Positions 1 through 6,855 of a DNA stretch of 14,771 bases are shown here, piece after piece; position 1 is the first letter of the stretch, and every line of letters starts with the position of its first letter. Where the stretch lies: NCBI GenBank assembly GCA_964342805.1, contig CAYFHQ010000091.1, forward strand, positions 1-14,771. Direction: 5' to 3'. Under the pieces are notes generated by a model. The model was not told the DNA's origin, made no database searches, and was given only the letters and a program-made list of their open reading frames with translations. The stretch comes from CAYFHQ01 sp964342805. Its GTDB lineage: Bacteria; Bacillota; Clostridia; Peptostreptococcales; Acidaminobacteraceae. A program made the translations under genes and the position numbers.

Positions 1-238
1 TATTCCAGTGCTTTTTATTCATATGGTATCCAGGAAAGACGTCCTCATACTGTTGACGTAGGACCTGTGACAGGTCAGGGTCACACTTTAAGTTGAGTCC
101 TTGTCGGCCCTCCATATCGTAGACCAGGCCAAACATCTTACCGGCTACCTTAAAGACCAGGGTCTCTTCATCAAAAGGATAGGTTTCCTTTGCCTCTTTT
201 TTGCTTAAGCAGTATGCAATCGCTTCTTCTACCTTCAT
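1..238 (-). CDS. MmcQ/YjbR family DNA-binding protein (partial, C-terminus beyond the left edge)
   Basis: Reading in from ATG at 238, 79 residues are visible and the frame is open at base 1. The protein begins MKVEEAIAYCLSKKEAKE and contains TLVFKVAGKMFGLV (about residues 25-38), LNLKCDPDLS (about 46-55) and PGYHMNKKHWN (about 69-79). These are the hallmark blocks of the YjbR/MmcQ (CyaY-like fold) family, small proteins of roughly 110-120 residues, so about 30-40 residues are missing. A strong ribosome binding site (GAGGTGATC) precedes the ATG. It lies downstream of the P-loop gene on the same strand but is separated from it by an intrinsic terminator, so it is probably transcribed alone. The family is annotated as DNA-binding from structural resemblance; its cellular role is poorly defined. 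Confidence 0.85.
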   Translation of the reverse strand, partial: MKVEEAIAYCLSKKEAKETYPFDEETLVFKVAGKMFGLVYDMEGRQGLNLKCDPDLSQVLRQQYEDVFPGYHMNKKHWN

Positions 239-255
239 TTGATCACCTCTATCCC

Positions 256-284
256 ATTGTCCCATTTTGCTTGTGGTTTTTCAA
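256..284 (-). promoter_or_regulatory. candidate promoter for the yjbR-like gene
   Basis: On the minus strand TTGAAA (279-284) and GACAAT (256-261) are separated by 17 bp, just upstream of the ribosome binding site and ATG at 238. The -35 is good and the -10 matches consensus at 4 of 6 positions. Its place between the upstream terminator and the start codon supports it. Confidence 0.4.
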
Positions 285-321
285 TTCTAATCCATTGGCA
301 TTTCACTTTATTCGTCTCCCA

Positions 322-355
322 TTACAAATAAAAAACGCAGCCTGACGGCTGCGTT
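322..355 (-). terminator. intrinsic terminator after the P-loop NTPase gene
   Basis: A perfect 9-bp stem (334-342 with 347-355; minus strand AACGCAGCC, loop GTCA, GGCTGCGTT) is followed on the minus strand by a T-rich tract (TTTTATTTG). It begins only a few bases after the TAG of the P-loop gene. Confidence 0.9.
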
Positions 356-361
356 AAGTGA

Positions 362-928
362 CTAAATTGCTTCTTTTACCATGTTCATTTGTTCTAGAAT
401 TTGTTTGGCTCTTTCTTTGGTAGAACCCGTAACAATATCATACTGAATATTTTCAGACTTGAGGAAGGTTAAAATAGCTTCGTCAATTGCCTTTGCCAGG
501 TCTTCGTCCTGCCATCTAACGCCATCCTTCTCATAGCCAAACTCACGTGGCAAGTAAATAATCCGGTCGTAATTGGCAATATCCTCTAGGGCTAGTACAT
601 ACAAGTCCTTTAAGATTTCGATTTCCTTTTGCGTACGCTTTTTATCCCCAAGCATAAAGCGTCCATAGATATATGGAACAAAAGTAGCATAATCAGTCAG
701 TGCATAATCAAAGTCTGACAGCTTGTCCTCTAATCTCTTTTGACCTAGGTAGATGCCATATTGCTCAGCAATGGACTCAATCATACCCTTGTCACGCAAG
801 TAATCTGTAGAATACTCAAATGCGTAGCCAACGTTAATACCTTGTATTTTCATATCAACATATAGCTGTTGAATCAGTGTTGTTTTCCCGCAGCGTGGGC
901 CGCCTAGAACTGCAATACGTTTCGTCAT
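362..928 (-). CDS. AAA/P-loop ATP-binding protein, NadR/phage-kinase-like (AAA_28 type)
   Basis: A 188-residue protein starting MTKRIAVLGGPRCGKTT. The Walker A motif is GGPRCGKTT at residues 9-17, followed by EYSTDYL (38-44) and a Walker-B-like stretch YALTDYA (about 75-81). The arrangement 'GGPxxGKTT ... EYxxDYL ... xxTDY' resembles the AAA_28 group, which includes the ribosylnicotinamide kinase domain of NadR and several phage-type nucleotide kinases; no second domain is present. The frame is open to an ATG at 985, but that start lies inside the promoter (-10 at 964-969). The chosen ATG at 928 has GGAGTG six bases upstream and sits downstream of the expected transcription start. The gene is monocistronic, with its own promoter and terminator. 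Its substrate cannot be told from sequence. Confidence 0.8.
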   Translation of the reverse strand: MTKRIAVLGGPRCGKTTLIQQLYVDMKIQGINVGYAFEYSTDYLRDKGMIESIAEQYGIYLGQKRLEDKLSDFDYALTDYATFVPYIYGRFMLGDKKRTQKEIEILKDLYVLALEDIANYDRIIYLPREFGYEKDGVRWQDEDLAKAIDEAILTFLKSENIQYDIVTGSTKERAKQILEQMNMVKEAI

Positions 929-963
929 TTCATTCACTCCATCCATATAATGTGACAAACTAC

Positions 964-992
964 AGTATACTCTTTTCGCCATCAAAAATCAA
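964..992 (-). promoter_or_regulatory. sigma-A type promoter for the P-loop NTPase gene
   Basis: Minus strand TTGATT (987-992), 17-bp spacer, TATACT (964-969). The start codon at 928 follows about 35 bp later with a ribosome binding site between. This promoter also rules out the longer frame that would start at 985. Confidence 0.75.
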
Positions 993-1041
993 TTACTTAA
1001 CGAATGAAGTTTGAAAAAAAATGAATAACGTTCCCCTATAT

Positions 1042-1086
1042 CGAACAATAGCGTTTTCCGATCCGCAACAACTGCGGTATAGTTCG
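1042..1086. repeat. imperfect inverted repeat downstream of leuB
   Basis: The arms 1042-1053 and 1075-1086 are complementary at 10 of 12 positions, and an inner CCGCA/TGCGG pairing (1063-1067 with 1073-1077) overlaps as an alternative. Neither strand has a T-tract directly after the stem, so it is not a standard intrinsic terminator. It is the only obvious structure between the leuB stop and the next gene's promoter, so it may stabilise the 3' end of the leu mRNA or act in termination. The rest of 993-1136 shows nothing else beyond a 10-bp palindrome at 1102-1111. Confidence 0.4.
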
Positions 1087-1136
1087 TGATTTAGGGCATT
1101 TACAAGCTTGTTTCATCCCAATTGTACGCCATGACT

Positions 1137-2213
1137 TTATCCCCTCACACCTGGATTGACTAAACGATCAAGGACTTCACCAGTAAAAGCCGAACAGGAA
1201 GAGGGACCACCAAGGTCCTTGGTACAAACCCCCTCTTCCAAAACCTCCCCTATGACACCTTCCAACTCCTTGGCCAGGTCCCCTCTACCTAAAGAATAGC
1301 GAAGGAGCTCTGCCAGTGACAAGATTGCGGCCACTGGATTGGCCTGGTCATTACCAGCAATATCAGGCGCAGATCCATGGATTGGTTCAAAGATGGCCGC
1401 CTGGTCTCCATCACCCATGGCTACGGAAGGCAGCAAACCTATGGAACCCACCAGACCAGCCAAGAGGTCAGAAAGGATATCCCCGAACAGGTTGCCCGTA
1501 AGGATCACGTCAAAGTCCCGGGGGCGCTGGGCCAGTTGCATGGCTGCATTGTCCACATATAGGTGGTCCAGCTGGACATTAGGATAGGCCAAGGCAACTT
1601 TTTCTACTGTTGACCGCCACAGTTTAGAACTAGCAAGCACATTGGCCTTGTCCACATGGGTGACTTTTTTCCGTCTCTGCTGGGCCAGTTGGAAGGCCCT
1701 ATGGGCTATTCGCTCCACCTCACCTTCTGAGTAGGCCATTATATCATAGTGGTAGTGGTCTCGAATGCCCCTTTCACCAAAGTAAATCCCTCCCGTTAGC
1801 TCTCTGACAACCAGAATGTCTACCCCCTGGGGATCTTTCAGTGGAGATTGGTCCTCCAGGCCTCTCCAGGAGCGTACAGGTCTCAGGTTGGTATAGGCAT
1901 TGAGGTCCTTCCTCAGGGCAAGAAGCCCTTGCTCTGGTCGCTTGTCTTCAGCAATACTTTGCCATTGAGGGCCTCCAACTGCCCCCAGTAAGACCCCATG
2001 GGACTCCTTAACAAGTTCCGCAGTGGTATTGGGATAGGGGCATCCGCAATGGTCTATGGCAGCACCTCCGATGAGTCCATAGGTTGTGATCATGGGAATC
2101 TTTTCTCGATCACAAAGGAACTTGAGGACTCTACAGGCCGCTGTGGTGACCTCAGGTCCAATGCCGTCACCGGGTAGGACTGCAACTTTCCAAGTTTTAA
2201 GACCTAGTGTCAT
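1137..2213 (-). CDS. leuB: 3-isopropylmalate dehydrogenase
   Basis: A 358-residue NAD-dependent dehydrogenase that oxidises and decarboxylates (2R,3S)-3-isopropylmalate to 2-oxoisocaproate, the third dedicated step of leucine synthesis, in the cytoplasm. Visible features are the N-terminal PGDGIGPEV (14-22), NLRPVR (109-114), THVDKANVL with the catalytic Lys189, the metal-binding Asp221, Asp245 and Asp249 (TGNLFGDILSD), GSIGLLPS (256-263) and the cofactor-loop region EPIHGSAPDIAG (276-287). Length is typical of LeuB. The ATG at 2213 has AGGAGG eight bases upstream and overlaps the 3' end of leuD by 17 bp, which implies translational coupling. It is the last gene of leuA-leuC-leuD-leuB. Confidence 0.96.
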   Translation of the reverse strand: MTLGLKTWKVAVLPGDGIGPEVTTAACRVLKFLCDREKIPMITTYGLIGGAAIDHCGCPYPNTTAELVKESHGVLLGAVGGPQWQSIAEDKRPEQGLLALRKDLNAYTNLRPVRSWRGLEDQSPLKDPQGVDILVVRELTGGIYFGERGIRDHYHYDIMAYSEGEVERIAHRAFQLAQQRRKKVTHVDKANVLASSKLWRSTVEKVALAYPNVQLDHLYVDNAAMQLAQRPRDFDVILTGNLFGDILSDLLAGLVGSIGLLPSVAMGDGDQAAIFEPIHGSAPDIAGNDQANPVAAILSLAELLRYSLGRGDLAKELEGVIGEVLEEGVCTKDLGGPSSCSAFTGEVLDRLVNPGVRG

Positions 2214-2718
2214 TGCAAGCCTCCTCTTCCAATTTGATGGCTCTCTTCGCCTTCAATTGGGCCATTCGCCCACCTGCCCGGGCCATGGCGATCATAAAAT
2301 CCGGCACGGGCTTACATGTATAGGTTTGGCCAGAGGTTTCATTTTCAATCTGTCCATTTTTATGATCGACATTTAGTTGATCTCCCCTTTGAATCCCCTC
2401 TACCGCTTGGTCACTCTCTACGATCACAAGTCCAATGTTAAAAGCATTCCTATAAAAAATACGCGAAAAGCTTTTGGCGACCACACAGGAAATACCGCAG
2501 GCCTTAATGGCCATGGGGGCATGCTCTCTTGAGGACCCATAGCCAAAGTTATGACCGGCAACAATAACGTCACCTGGTTGGACTTGGCCCGCAAAAGCCG
2601 GGTCAATGTCTTCCATACAATGGCGACCCAAGGTTTCTACCTCCTGGGTGTTTAAATAACGGGCTGGAATGATCACATCGGTGTCAACATGGTCACCGTA
2701 TACAAATGCTCTACCCAT
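2197..2718 (-). CDS. leuD: 3-isopropylmalate dehydratase, small subunit
   Basis: A 173-residue swivelling-domain subunit that pairs with LeuC to isomerise 2-isopropylmalate to 3-isopropylmalate. The sequence opens MGRAFVYGDHVDTDVIIPARYLN and carries the conserved GHNFGYGSSREHAP at residues 55-68, both diagnostic of the LeuD/aconitase small subunit. The open frame runs further upstream (to 2910), but that part is the antisense-frame shadow of the leuC end. The ATG at 2718 is preceded by AAAGGAGG with good spacing and matches the family's usual start. The start overlaps the leuC stop by 8 bp and the 3' end overlaps leuB by 17 bp. The 173-residue length suits the archaeal/clostridial type of isomerase. 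Confidence 0.95.
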   Translation of the reverse strand: MGRAFVYGDHVDTDVIIPARYLNTQEVETLGRHCMEDIDPAFAGQVQPGDVIVAGHNFGYGSSREHAPMAIKACGISCVVAKSFSRIFYRNAFNIGLVIVESDQAVEGIQRGDQLNVDHKNGQIENETSGQTYTCKPVPDFMIAMARAGGRMAQLKAKRAIKLEEEACNDTRS

Positions 2719-4009
2719 GGTCAACCTCCTTTGGGCTACTCGGGCTACTAATGAAGCCTGCAATTGCTGTTGCTGCTGCAACCACAGGGCTGGCCAAATA
2801 GACTTTGGACCCCACATGGCCCATCCTTCCGACGAAATTTCTGTTGGTGGTTGCCAGGGCCACCTCCCCGTCAGCCAACACACCCATGTGCCCCCCAAGA
2901 CAGGGACCACAAGTGGGGGTGCTAACCAGGGCGCCCGCTTTTATAAAGGTTTGAACATAACCAGCCTCTATGGCCTCCAAATAAATTTGCTGGGTACCTG
3001 GTATGATGATCACCCGGGTATTGGGAGCGACTTTCTTACCTTGAAGAACTTCTGCTGCAGCTTTCAAATCCGACAAACGACCATTGGTGCAAGAGCCGAT
3101 AACTACCTGGTCCACCTTGACCTTTCCCACTTGATCTATCGGCTTGGTATTGGATGGTAGACTGGGACAGGCAAGGGTCAGGGGAATATCACCCAGGTCC
3201 AAAGTAATCACCTGGCTATACACAGCCCCTTGATCTGGATATAGGCACCTAGGCAGCCTTTGGCTTCTGCCCTCCAAGTAGTCACATGTTGTCGCATCCA
3301 CTTCAAATACGCCATTTTTCGCCCCCGCTTCTACGGCCATATTGGCCATGGTAAATCGGTCATCCATGCTTAAGTGGCGCAGTCCTTGCCCTCCAAACTC
3401 AAGGGCCTTATACATGGCCCCGTCCACTCCCAAGAGGCCAATCAAATGAAGAATAATGTCTTTTCCACTGACATAGGGCTGGGGCCGTCCCTGGAGTTCA
3501 ACCCGAATGGTCTCAGGCACGCGAAACCAACACAAGCCATCCACCATGGCAGCTGCCATGTCCGTTGACCCCACGCCCGTAGCAAATGCCCCTAGGGCAC
3601 CATAGGTACAGGTATGGGAGTCAGCACCAATGATAATGTCCCCTGCGGTCACTAAGCCTTGCTCAGGTAAAAGGCAATGCTCGATCCCCATGGTGCCCAC
3701 TTCGAAGTACTTGTCGATCTTTTGGTCATTTACAAACTGCCGGACCCGTTTGGCTTGTTCTGCAGAGGCAATGTCTTTGTTGGGTGTGAAATGATCAGGC
3801 ACAATAACTACCTTGTCTGGCACGGCTACTTGGTAACAGCCATTTTCCTTCATGACGTCCATGGCCACAGGTGTGGTTATGTCATTGCCAAGGACTACAT
3901 CGGGACTCACTTCAATAAAGGTCCCTGCATGGACAGGTTGGCCATCCCTTGCCAAAGTGAAAAGTTTTTCCGTCAGGGTCTGGGGTCTACTGGTGTTACT
4001 ATCCAACAT
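2711..4009 (-). CDS. leuC: 3-isopropylmalate dehydratase, large subunit
   Basis: A 432-residue aconitase-superfamily enzyme that binds a [4Fe-4S] cluster and, with LeuD, converts 2-isopropylmalate to 3-isopropylmalate. The three cluster-ligand cysteines are visible: Cys307 in VIGSCTNGR, and Cys367 and Cys370 in TPTCGPCLGG. GADSHTCTYGALGAFATGVGSTD (begins residue 128) and ATTNRNFVGRMG (386-397) are further signature blocks. At about 430 residues it belongs to the shorter LeuC class seen in archaea, clostridia and relatives, not the roughly 465-residue E. coli type. The ATG at 4009 has AAGGAAGGAG upstream and overlaps the leuA 3' end by 11 bp. Confidence 0.95.
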   Translation of the reverse strand: MLDSNTSRPQTLTEKLFTLARDGQPVHAGTFIEVSPDVVLGNDITTPVAMDVMKENGCYQVAVPDKVVIVPDHFTPNKDIASAEQAKRVRQFVNDQKIDKYFEVGTMGIEHCLLPEQGLVTAGDIIIGADSHTCTYGALGAFATGVGSTDMAAAMVDGLCWFRVPETIRVELQGRPQPYVSGKDIILHLIGLLGVDGAMYKALEFGGQGLRHLSMDDRFTMANMAVEAGAKNGVFEVDATTCDYLEGRSQRLPRCLYPDQGAVYSQVITLDLGDIPLTLACPSLPSNTKPIDQVGKVKVDQVVIGSCTNGRLSDLKAAAEVLQGKKVAPNTRVIIIPGTQQIYLEAIEAGYVQTFIKAGALVSTPTCGPCLGGHMGVLADGEVALATTNRNFVGRMGHVGSKVYLASPVVAAATAIAGFISSPSSPKEVDHG

Positions 4010-5528
4010 GAGGGTCTCCTTCCTTCGTCTTGTCTACTACTTGGTTGATCACGGCCAAATAGGCATGGATGGCAGCCTCAACAATGTCTGTACTAACACC
4101 ACTGCCCTTGATGGTCTTTCCTTTTGAGGAAGCCTTTATGAAGGCCTTACCCTGGGCGTCCTTGCCAGACGTGACCGCTTCCAAATGAAAATCCCCTAAA
4201 ATCAACTTGGTTTGTGTGATCTTTTCTATAGCCTTAAATGCCGCGTCCACTGGCCCATCGCCCACTGCAGCCTCATGGTAGTCAACGCCCTCTCTTTCCA
4301 GAGTGACGGAGGCCATGGAATGCATGTGGCTCCCCCGGTTGACTGCAAAACTCTTGTAGGTATACACCGGTTCGCTTCCTTGAGACCCCATGGACAAGAT
4401 AGCTTCAATATCAGCATCGTAAACTTCTTTTTTTGTGTCTGCCAGAGCCTTAAAGGCTTTAAAGCCCATGTCCAGGGCTTGTGGGGTCAGGTCATAACCA
4501 AGTTCCTTGGCCTTGTCTAAGAAGGCATGCCGGCCAGAGTGTTTGCCCAATACCAGGGTGGTTGCCCTTACGCCAACACTTTCTGGAGACATGATCTCAT
4601 AGGTTTCCCGGTGATTGAGCATACCATGTTGGTGAATGCCTGACTCATGGGCGAAGGCATTGGCACCGACAATGGCTTTATTGGCCTGGACCTTGGCCCC
4701 TGTTATGGACTGGAGGAGCTTGGACGTTCGCATGATTTCATTGGTGTTTACATGGACCTGGTGGTCAAAGAGGTCCTTACGGGTATTCAGGGCCATGACA
4801 ATTTCTTCTAGGGCAGCGTTGCCTGCCCGCTCCCCAATCCCATTAATAGTACATTCGAACTGGGTCACCCCACAGTTGGCAGCTGCAAGGGTGTTAGCCA
4901 CAGCTAAACCCAGATCGTTGTGACAGTGGACAGACCAAAGGGCCTTATGGTCATAGCGCATTCTACTGCGGATGTCCATAATAAAGTCAGCATAGGCTTG
5001 GGGAATGGCATAGCCCACCGTGTCCGGTATGTTAATGACCCGAGCACCAGCCTGGATGACCCTGTCGAAAACATGGGCCAAGAATGCCGGATCAGACCGG
5101 GTAGCGTCTTCGGCAGAAAACTCGATATTTGCACATTTACTGGCCGCATAGGCAACCATGGCCTCGGCCCTCTCAGCCACTTGTTCAGGGCGCATCTTCA
5201 ACTTGTGGGCCATATGGATGGGCGATGTGGCAATGAAGGTATGAATACGGGGCTCTCTTGCTTCTTTTACAGCTTGATAAGCCAGGTCGATGTCAGATTC
5301 AAGTGCCCTGGCAAGTCCGGCTACTTGGGCATTTTCAACCCTAGCTGCTATTTCAGAAACAGCTTGAAAGTCCCCTCTCGAAGCAGCTGGAAAGCCAGCT
5401 TCTATGATGTCTACGCCCAGGGTGTCCAACTGCTGGGCCATGCGCAATTTCTCCTTTAAGTTCATGCTGCACCCTGGGGACTGTTCTCCGTCCCTAAGGG
5501 TGGTGTCGAATATATGGATCCGAGCCAT
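3999..5528 (-). CDS. leuA: 2-isopropylmalate synthase
   Basis: A 509-residue enzyme that condenses acetyl-CoA with 2-oxoisovalerate, the committed and feedback-controlled step of leucine synthesis. The HMGL-type TIM barrel comes first: FDTTLRDGEQSPG (7-19, with the metal ligand Asp13), IEFSAEDATRSD (135-146) and HCHNDLGLAVANT (201-213, metal ligands His201 and His203). The linker contains HESGIHQHG (294-302), and a C-terminal LeuA allosteric dimer domain (about 390-500) ends in GSGVSTDIVEAAIHAY. That domain suggests leucine feedback inhibition. The frame stays open to 5567, but the ATG at 5528 has GGAAAGGAAG upstream, while the upstream ATG lies within the T-box terminator hairpin. It is the first gene of the operon, directly behind the leader. 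Confidence 0.96.
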   Translation of the reverse strand: MARIHIFDTTLRDGEQSPGCSMNLKEKLRMAQQLDTLGVDIIEAGFPAASRGDFQAVSEIAARVENAQVAGLARALESDIDLAYQAVKEAREPRIHTFIATSPIHMAHKLKMRPEQVAERAEAMVAYAASKCANIEFSAEDATRSDPAFLAHVFDRVIQAGARVINIPDTVGYAIPQAYADFIMDIRSRMRYDHKALWSVHCHNDLGLAVANTLAAANCGVTQFECTINGIGERAGNAALEEIVMALNTRKDLFDHQVHVNTNEIMRTSKLLQSITGAKVQANKAIVGANAFAHESGIHQHGMLNHRETYEIMSPESVGVRATTLVLGKHSGRHAFLDKAKELGYDLTPQALDMGFKAFKALADTKKEVYDADIEAILSMGSQGSEPVYTYKSFAVNRGSHMHSMASVTLEREGVDYHEAAVGDGPVDAAFKAIEKITQTKLILGDFHLEAVTSGKDAQGKAFIKASSKGKTIKGSGVSTDIVEAAIHAYLAVINQVVDKTKEGDPHVG

Positions 5529-5542
5529 TAGTCTTCCTTTCC

Positions 5543-5579
5543 AAAAAACACAAAAGCCCGTCCTCATGAAAGGACGAGC
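5543..5579 (-). terminator. regulatory terminator of the leu T-box
   Basis: Minus strand: GCTCGTCC (5572-5579), loop TTTCATGA, GGACGGGC (5556-5563), then TTTTGTGTTTTTT. The 5' arm overlaps the region that pairs in the antiterminator, so the two folds exclude each other as in other T-box leaders. The leuA ATG follows 15 bp later. Confidence 0.92.
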
Positions 5580-5813
5580 TTATACCCGCGGTACCACCTT
5601 TGTTATTTATGTGCACATAAATCACTTATCCATCCGCCTAGCAGCAGTGGAGCGTATAATGGCGCTACCCATCCTGGTCCTACTTGATTCAGTCAGGCCG
5701 CTCGGGAGTGAGTAGTCTTCTTTTCACCCAACCGGTTCACACCAACCACCGGCTCTCTGAATGGGTACATGGAGAAAACGCGCTCCGTCTTTGCATTGTC
5801 ACAATATATATTG
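5543..5813 (-). ncRNA. T-box leader, leucine-specific, upstream of leuA
   Basis: This leader RNA binds uncharged tRNA and lets transcription into the leu operon continue when charged tRNA-Leu is scarce. On the minus strand the universally conserved T-box core AAGGTGGTACCGCG is at 5587-5600, and AAAGG there can pair with CCTTT at 5569-5573 to form the antiterminator. Stem I is visible: ACCCA pairs with TGGGT around an AGAGAGCCGG ... GGTTGGTGTGAACCGG apical part containing the conserved GGTG. The specifier region reads GAAGACTACTCACTCCCGAG; the Leu codon CTC followed by A falls at 5710-5712. The UGGN tRNA-3'-end-binding motif is part of the T-box core (TGGT). Boundaries run from the estimated transcription start to the end of the terminator T-tract. 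An alternative reading of the specifier as CTA would still be leucine. Confidence 0.93.
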
Positions 5814-5819
5814 AAACCC

Positions 5820-5848
5820 ATTCTAGCAACGAAAAAAAGGACTGTCAA
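5820..5848 (-). promoter_or_regulatory. promoter of the leu operon
   Basis: Minus strand TTGACA (5843-5848, perfect -35), 17-bp spacer, TAGAAT (5820-5825, 5 of 6). The -35 lies inside the terminator hairpin of the upstream flavoprotein gene and the spacer contains that terminator's T-run. Confidence 0.9.
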
Positions 5849-5857
5849 CAGCCCTTT
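5832..5857 (-). terminator. intrinsic terminator after the flavoprotein gene, overlapping the leu promoter
   Basis: On the minus strand AAAGGGCTG (5849-5857), loop TTGA, CAGTCCTTT (5836-5844) forms a 9-bp stem with one G-U pair, followed by TTTT. On the plus strand the same pair would be an A-C mismatch, so it is oriented for minus-strand transcripts. It lies about 64 bp after the flavoprotein stop. Confidence 0.75.
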
Positions 5858-5891
5858 TCGAAATTTTCAAAATAGACAATTTATTTGAGAA

Positions 5892-5909
5892 AGGCCAATT
5901 AATTGGCCT
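5892..5909. repeat. 18-bp perfect palindrome after the flavoprotein gene
   Basis: AGGCCAATTAATTGGCCT is its own reverse complement and starts about 12 bp after the flavoprotein stop codon. On the minus strand it is followed by TTCTCAAATAAATTG, too weak a T-tract for a typical terminator. It may be an mRNA-end hairpin or a protein-binding site upstream of the leu promoter. Confidence 0.5.
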
Positions 5910-5920
5910 CTGATTGTCGA

Positions 5921-6694
5921 CTAATTCGCTTCATCCTTGATCGCCCGTTTGGCAATCATTTTAGCAAAGCCACTAATGACCCTACCCCATAAGGGATTGT
6001 CTTCTTCTACAAACCAGTGCTTAGTCGCAAGGCCCTGCTGGCGCCAGTAGACGCCGTCAGCAGACTGGGGCGAAACCAGGCTCATCTGTTGGAACATACG
6101 AAAGGCGAACAGGCGGTAGGCCGTGGGCTTACAAGTAATCCCCCTTGCCAAGGTTTTGAGGCTTTTACCCGCTGCCCGCTCAATGGTTTCATGGATCTTT
6201 GGTGACACGTCGGTCCACTGGATGGCCAGCAAACGTAGTGGGACCAGGTCCACCTGGCCAACACCCCAGCTTTCCAGCACAGACTTTAGGTATTTGGCTG
6301 TGGACACATGGGCTGCACCGGCTGTGGTCGTAAGGACCACTGCGTATTTATCGTGGAAGGTCGGCCTATGGAAATAGTAGGCCATATGGTCGATCCAATT
6401 TTTCATAAGGGCAGACACCTGGAGGGCGTAGACTGGTGACGTTAATATCCACATGTCGGCCCTTTGCATTTTGCTAATGGTCTCCTTGAGCTTGTCCTGT
6501 TCTGTACACCGGTCTTCCCCCTGCATAAAACACTGGTGACAGGAGGTACACATAGTGAGGTCAAGGTCTTTGACATAGACCGTCTCCACTTCAATTTCCT
6601 GGTCTGACTTGGCTTTCATGGCCTCAATAAAGGCATTTGTGGCTGCAAGCGTGTTTCCTTTTCTATGACTCCCCTGGATGGTCAGGATTTTCAT
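5921..6694 (-). CDS. flavodoxin-fold NAD(P)H:FMN oxidoreductase, iron-sulfur flavoprotein (Isf)-like
   Basis: A 257-residue cytoplasmic protein of the NADPH-dependent FMN reductase/flavodoxin-fold family. The start MKILTIQGSHRKGNTLAA (FMN phosphate loop GSHRKGNT, 8-15) and LTSPVYALQVSALMKNWIDH (begins residue 84) are typical of the fold. Between them sits a cysteine cluster, Cys49-x2-Cys52-x2-Cys55-x7-Cys63, the compact spacing that binds a [4Fe-4S] cluster in Isf proteins of methanogens and clostridia. Such proteins carry one-electron transfer from ferredoxin; the physiological partner is unknown here. The C-terminal 60-70 residues (FRMFQQMSLVS onward) go beyond the core fold. The ATG at 6694 has AAGGGGG upstream. 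It has its own promoter and terminator. Confidence 0.82.
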   Translation of the reverse strand: MKILTIQGSHRKGNTLAATNAFIEAMKAKSDQEIEVETVYVKDLDLTMCTSCHQCFMQGEDRCTEQDKLKETISKMQRADMWILTSPVYALQVSALMKNWIDHMAYYFHRPTFHDKYAVVLTTTAGAAHVSTAKYLKSVLESWGVGQVDLVPLRLLAIQWTDVSPKIHETIERAAGKSLKTLARGITCKPTAYRLFAFRMFQQMSLVSPQSADGVYWRQQGLATKHWFVEEDNPLWGRVISGFAKMIAKRAIKDEAN

Positions 6695-6726
6695 GTTGCC
6701 CCCTTTTCGCGTCGCTCCTTATAGAA

Positions 6727-6735
6727 ATCATAGCA
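6727..6735 (-). promoter_or_regulatory. extended -10 promoter for the flavoprotein gene
   Basis: Minus strand TGCTATGAT (6727-6735) is an extended -10 (TGnTATGAT), 32 bp ahead of the ATG at 6694. The -35 region at 17 bp is poor (TGGCAA), as is common with extended -10 promoters. Confidence 0.5.
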
Positions 6736-6768
6736 AAATTTGAAGCCCCTTGCCAGCCGGACACAAAG

Positions 6769-6804
6769 GAACTGCCGTGGTCTTTTCTCGATCCACGGCA
6801 GTTC
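6769..6804 (-). terminator. terminator after the chemotaxis receptor gene
   Basis: A perfect 12-bp stem (6769-6780 with 6793-6804; GAACTGCCGTGG and its complement) with a 12-base loop. On the minus strand it is followed by CCTTTG, a short T-stretch. It lies 51 bp after the MCP stop. On the plus strand the following bases are GTATTTTC, so weak action in both directions is possible, but no plus-strand gene ends here. Confidence 0.75.
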
Positions 6805-6855
6805 GTATTTTCTGTAATTAATATTCCAATGGCCTAAATAGGTTACTGGGGGGGC

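Noticed and set aside
929..985. 19-residue extension of the P-loop protein
   Set aside because: It covers the -10 box and the expected transcription start. The Walker A motif sits at the usual position with the start at 928.
2719..2910. 64-residue N-terminal extension of leuD
   Set aside because: It lies wholly within leuC in another frame. LeuD homologues start at MGRAFVYGDHVDTD, which has AAAGGAGG directly upstream.
5529..5567. 13-residue N-terminal extension of leuA
   Set aside because: The upstream ATG sits in the T-box terminator stem. The family start MARIHIFDTTLRDGEQ has a good ribosome binding site.
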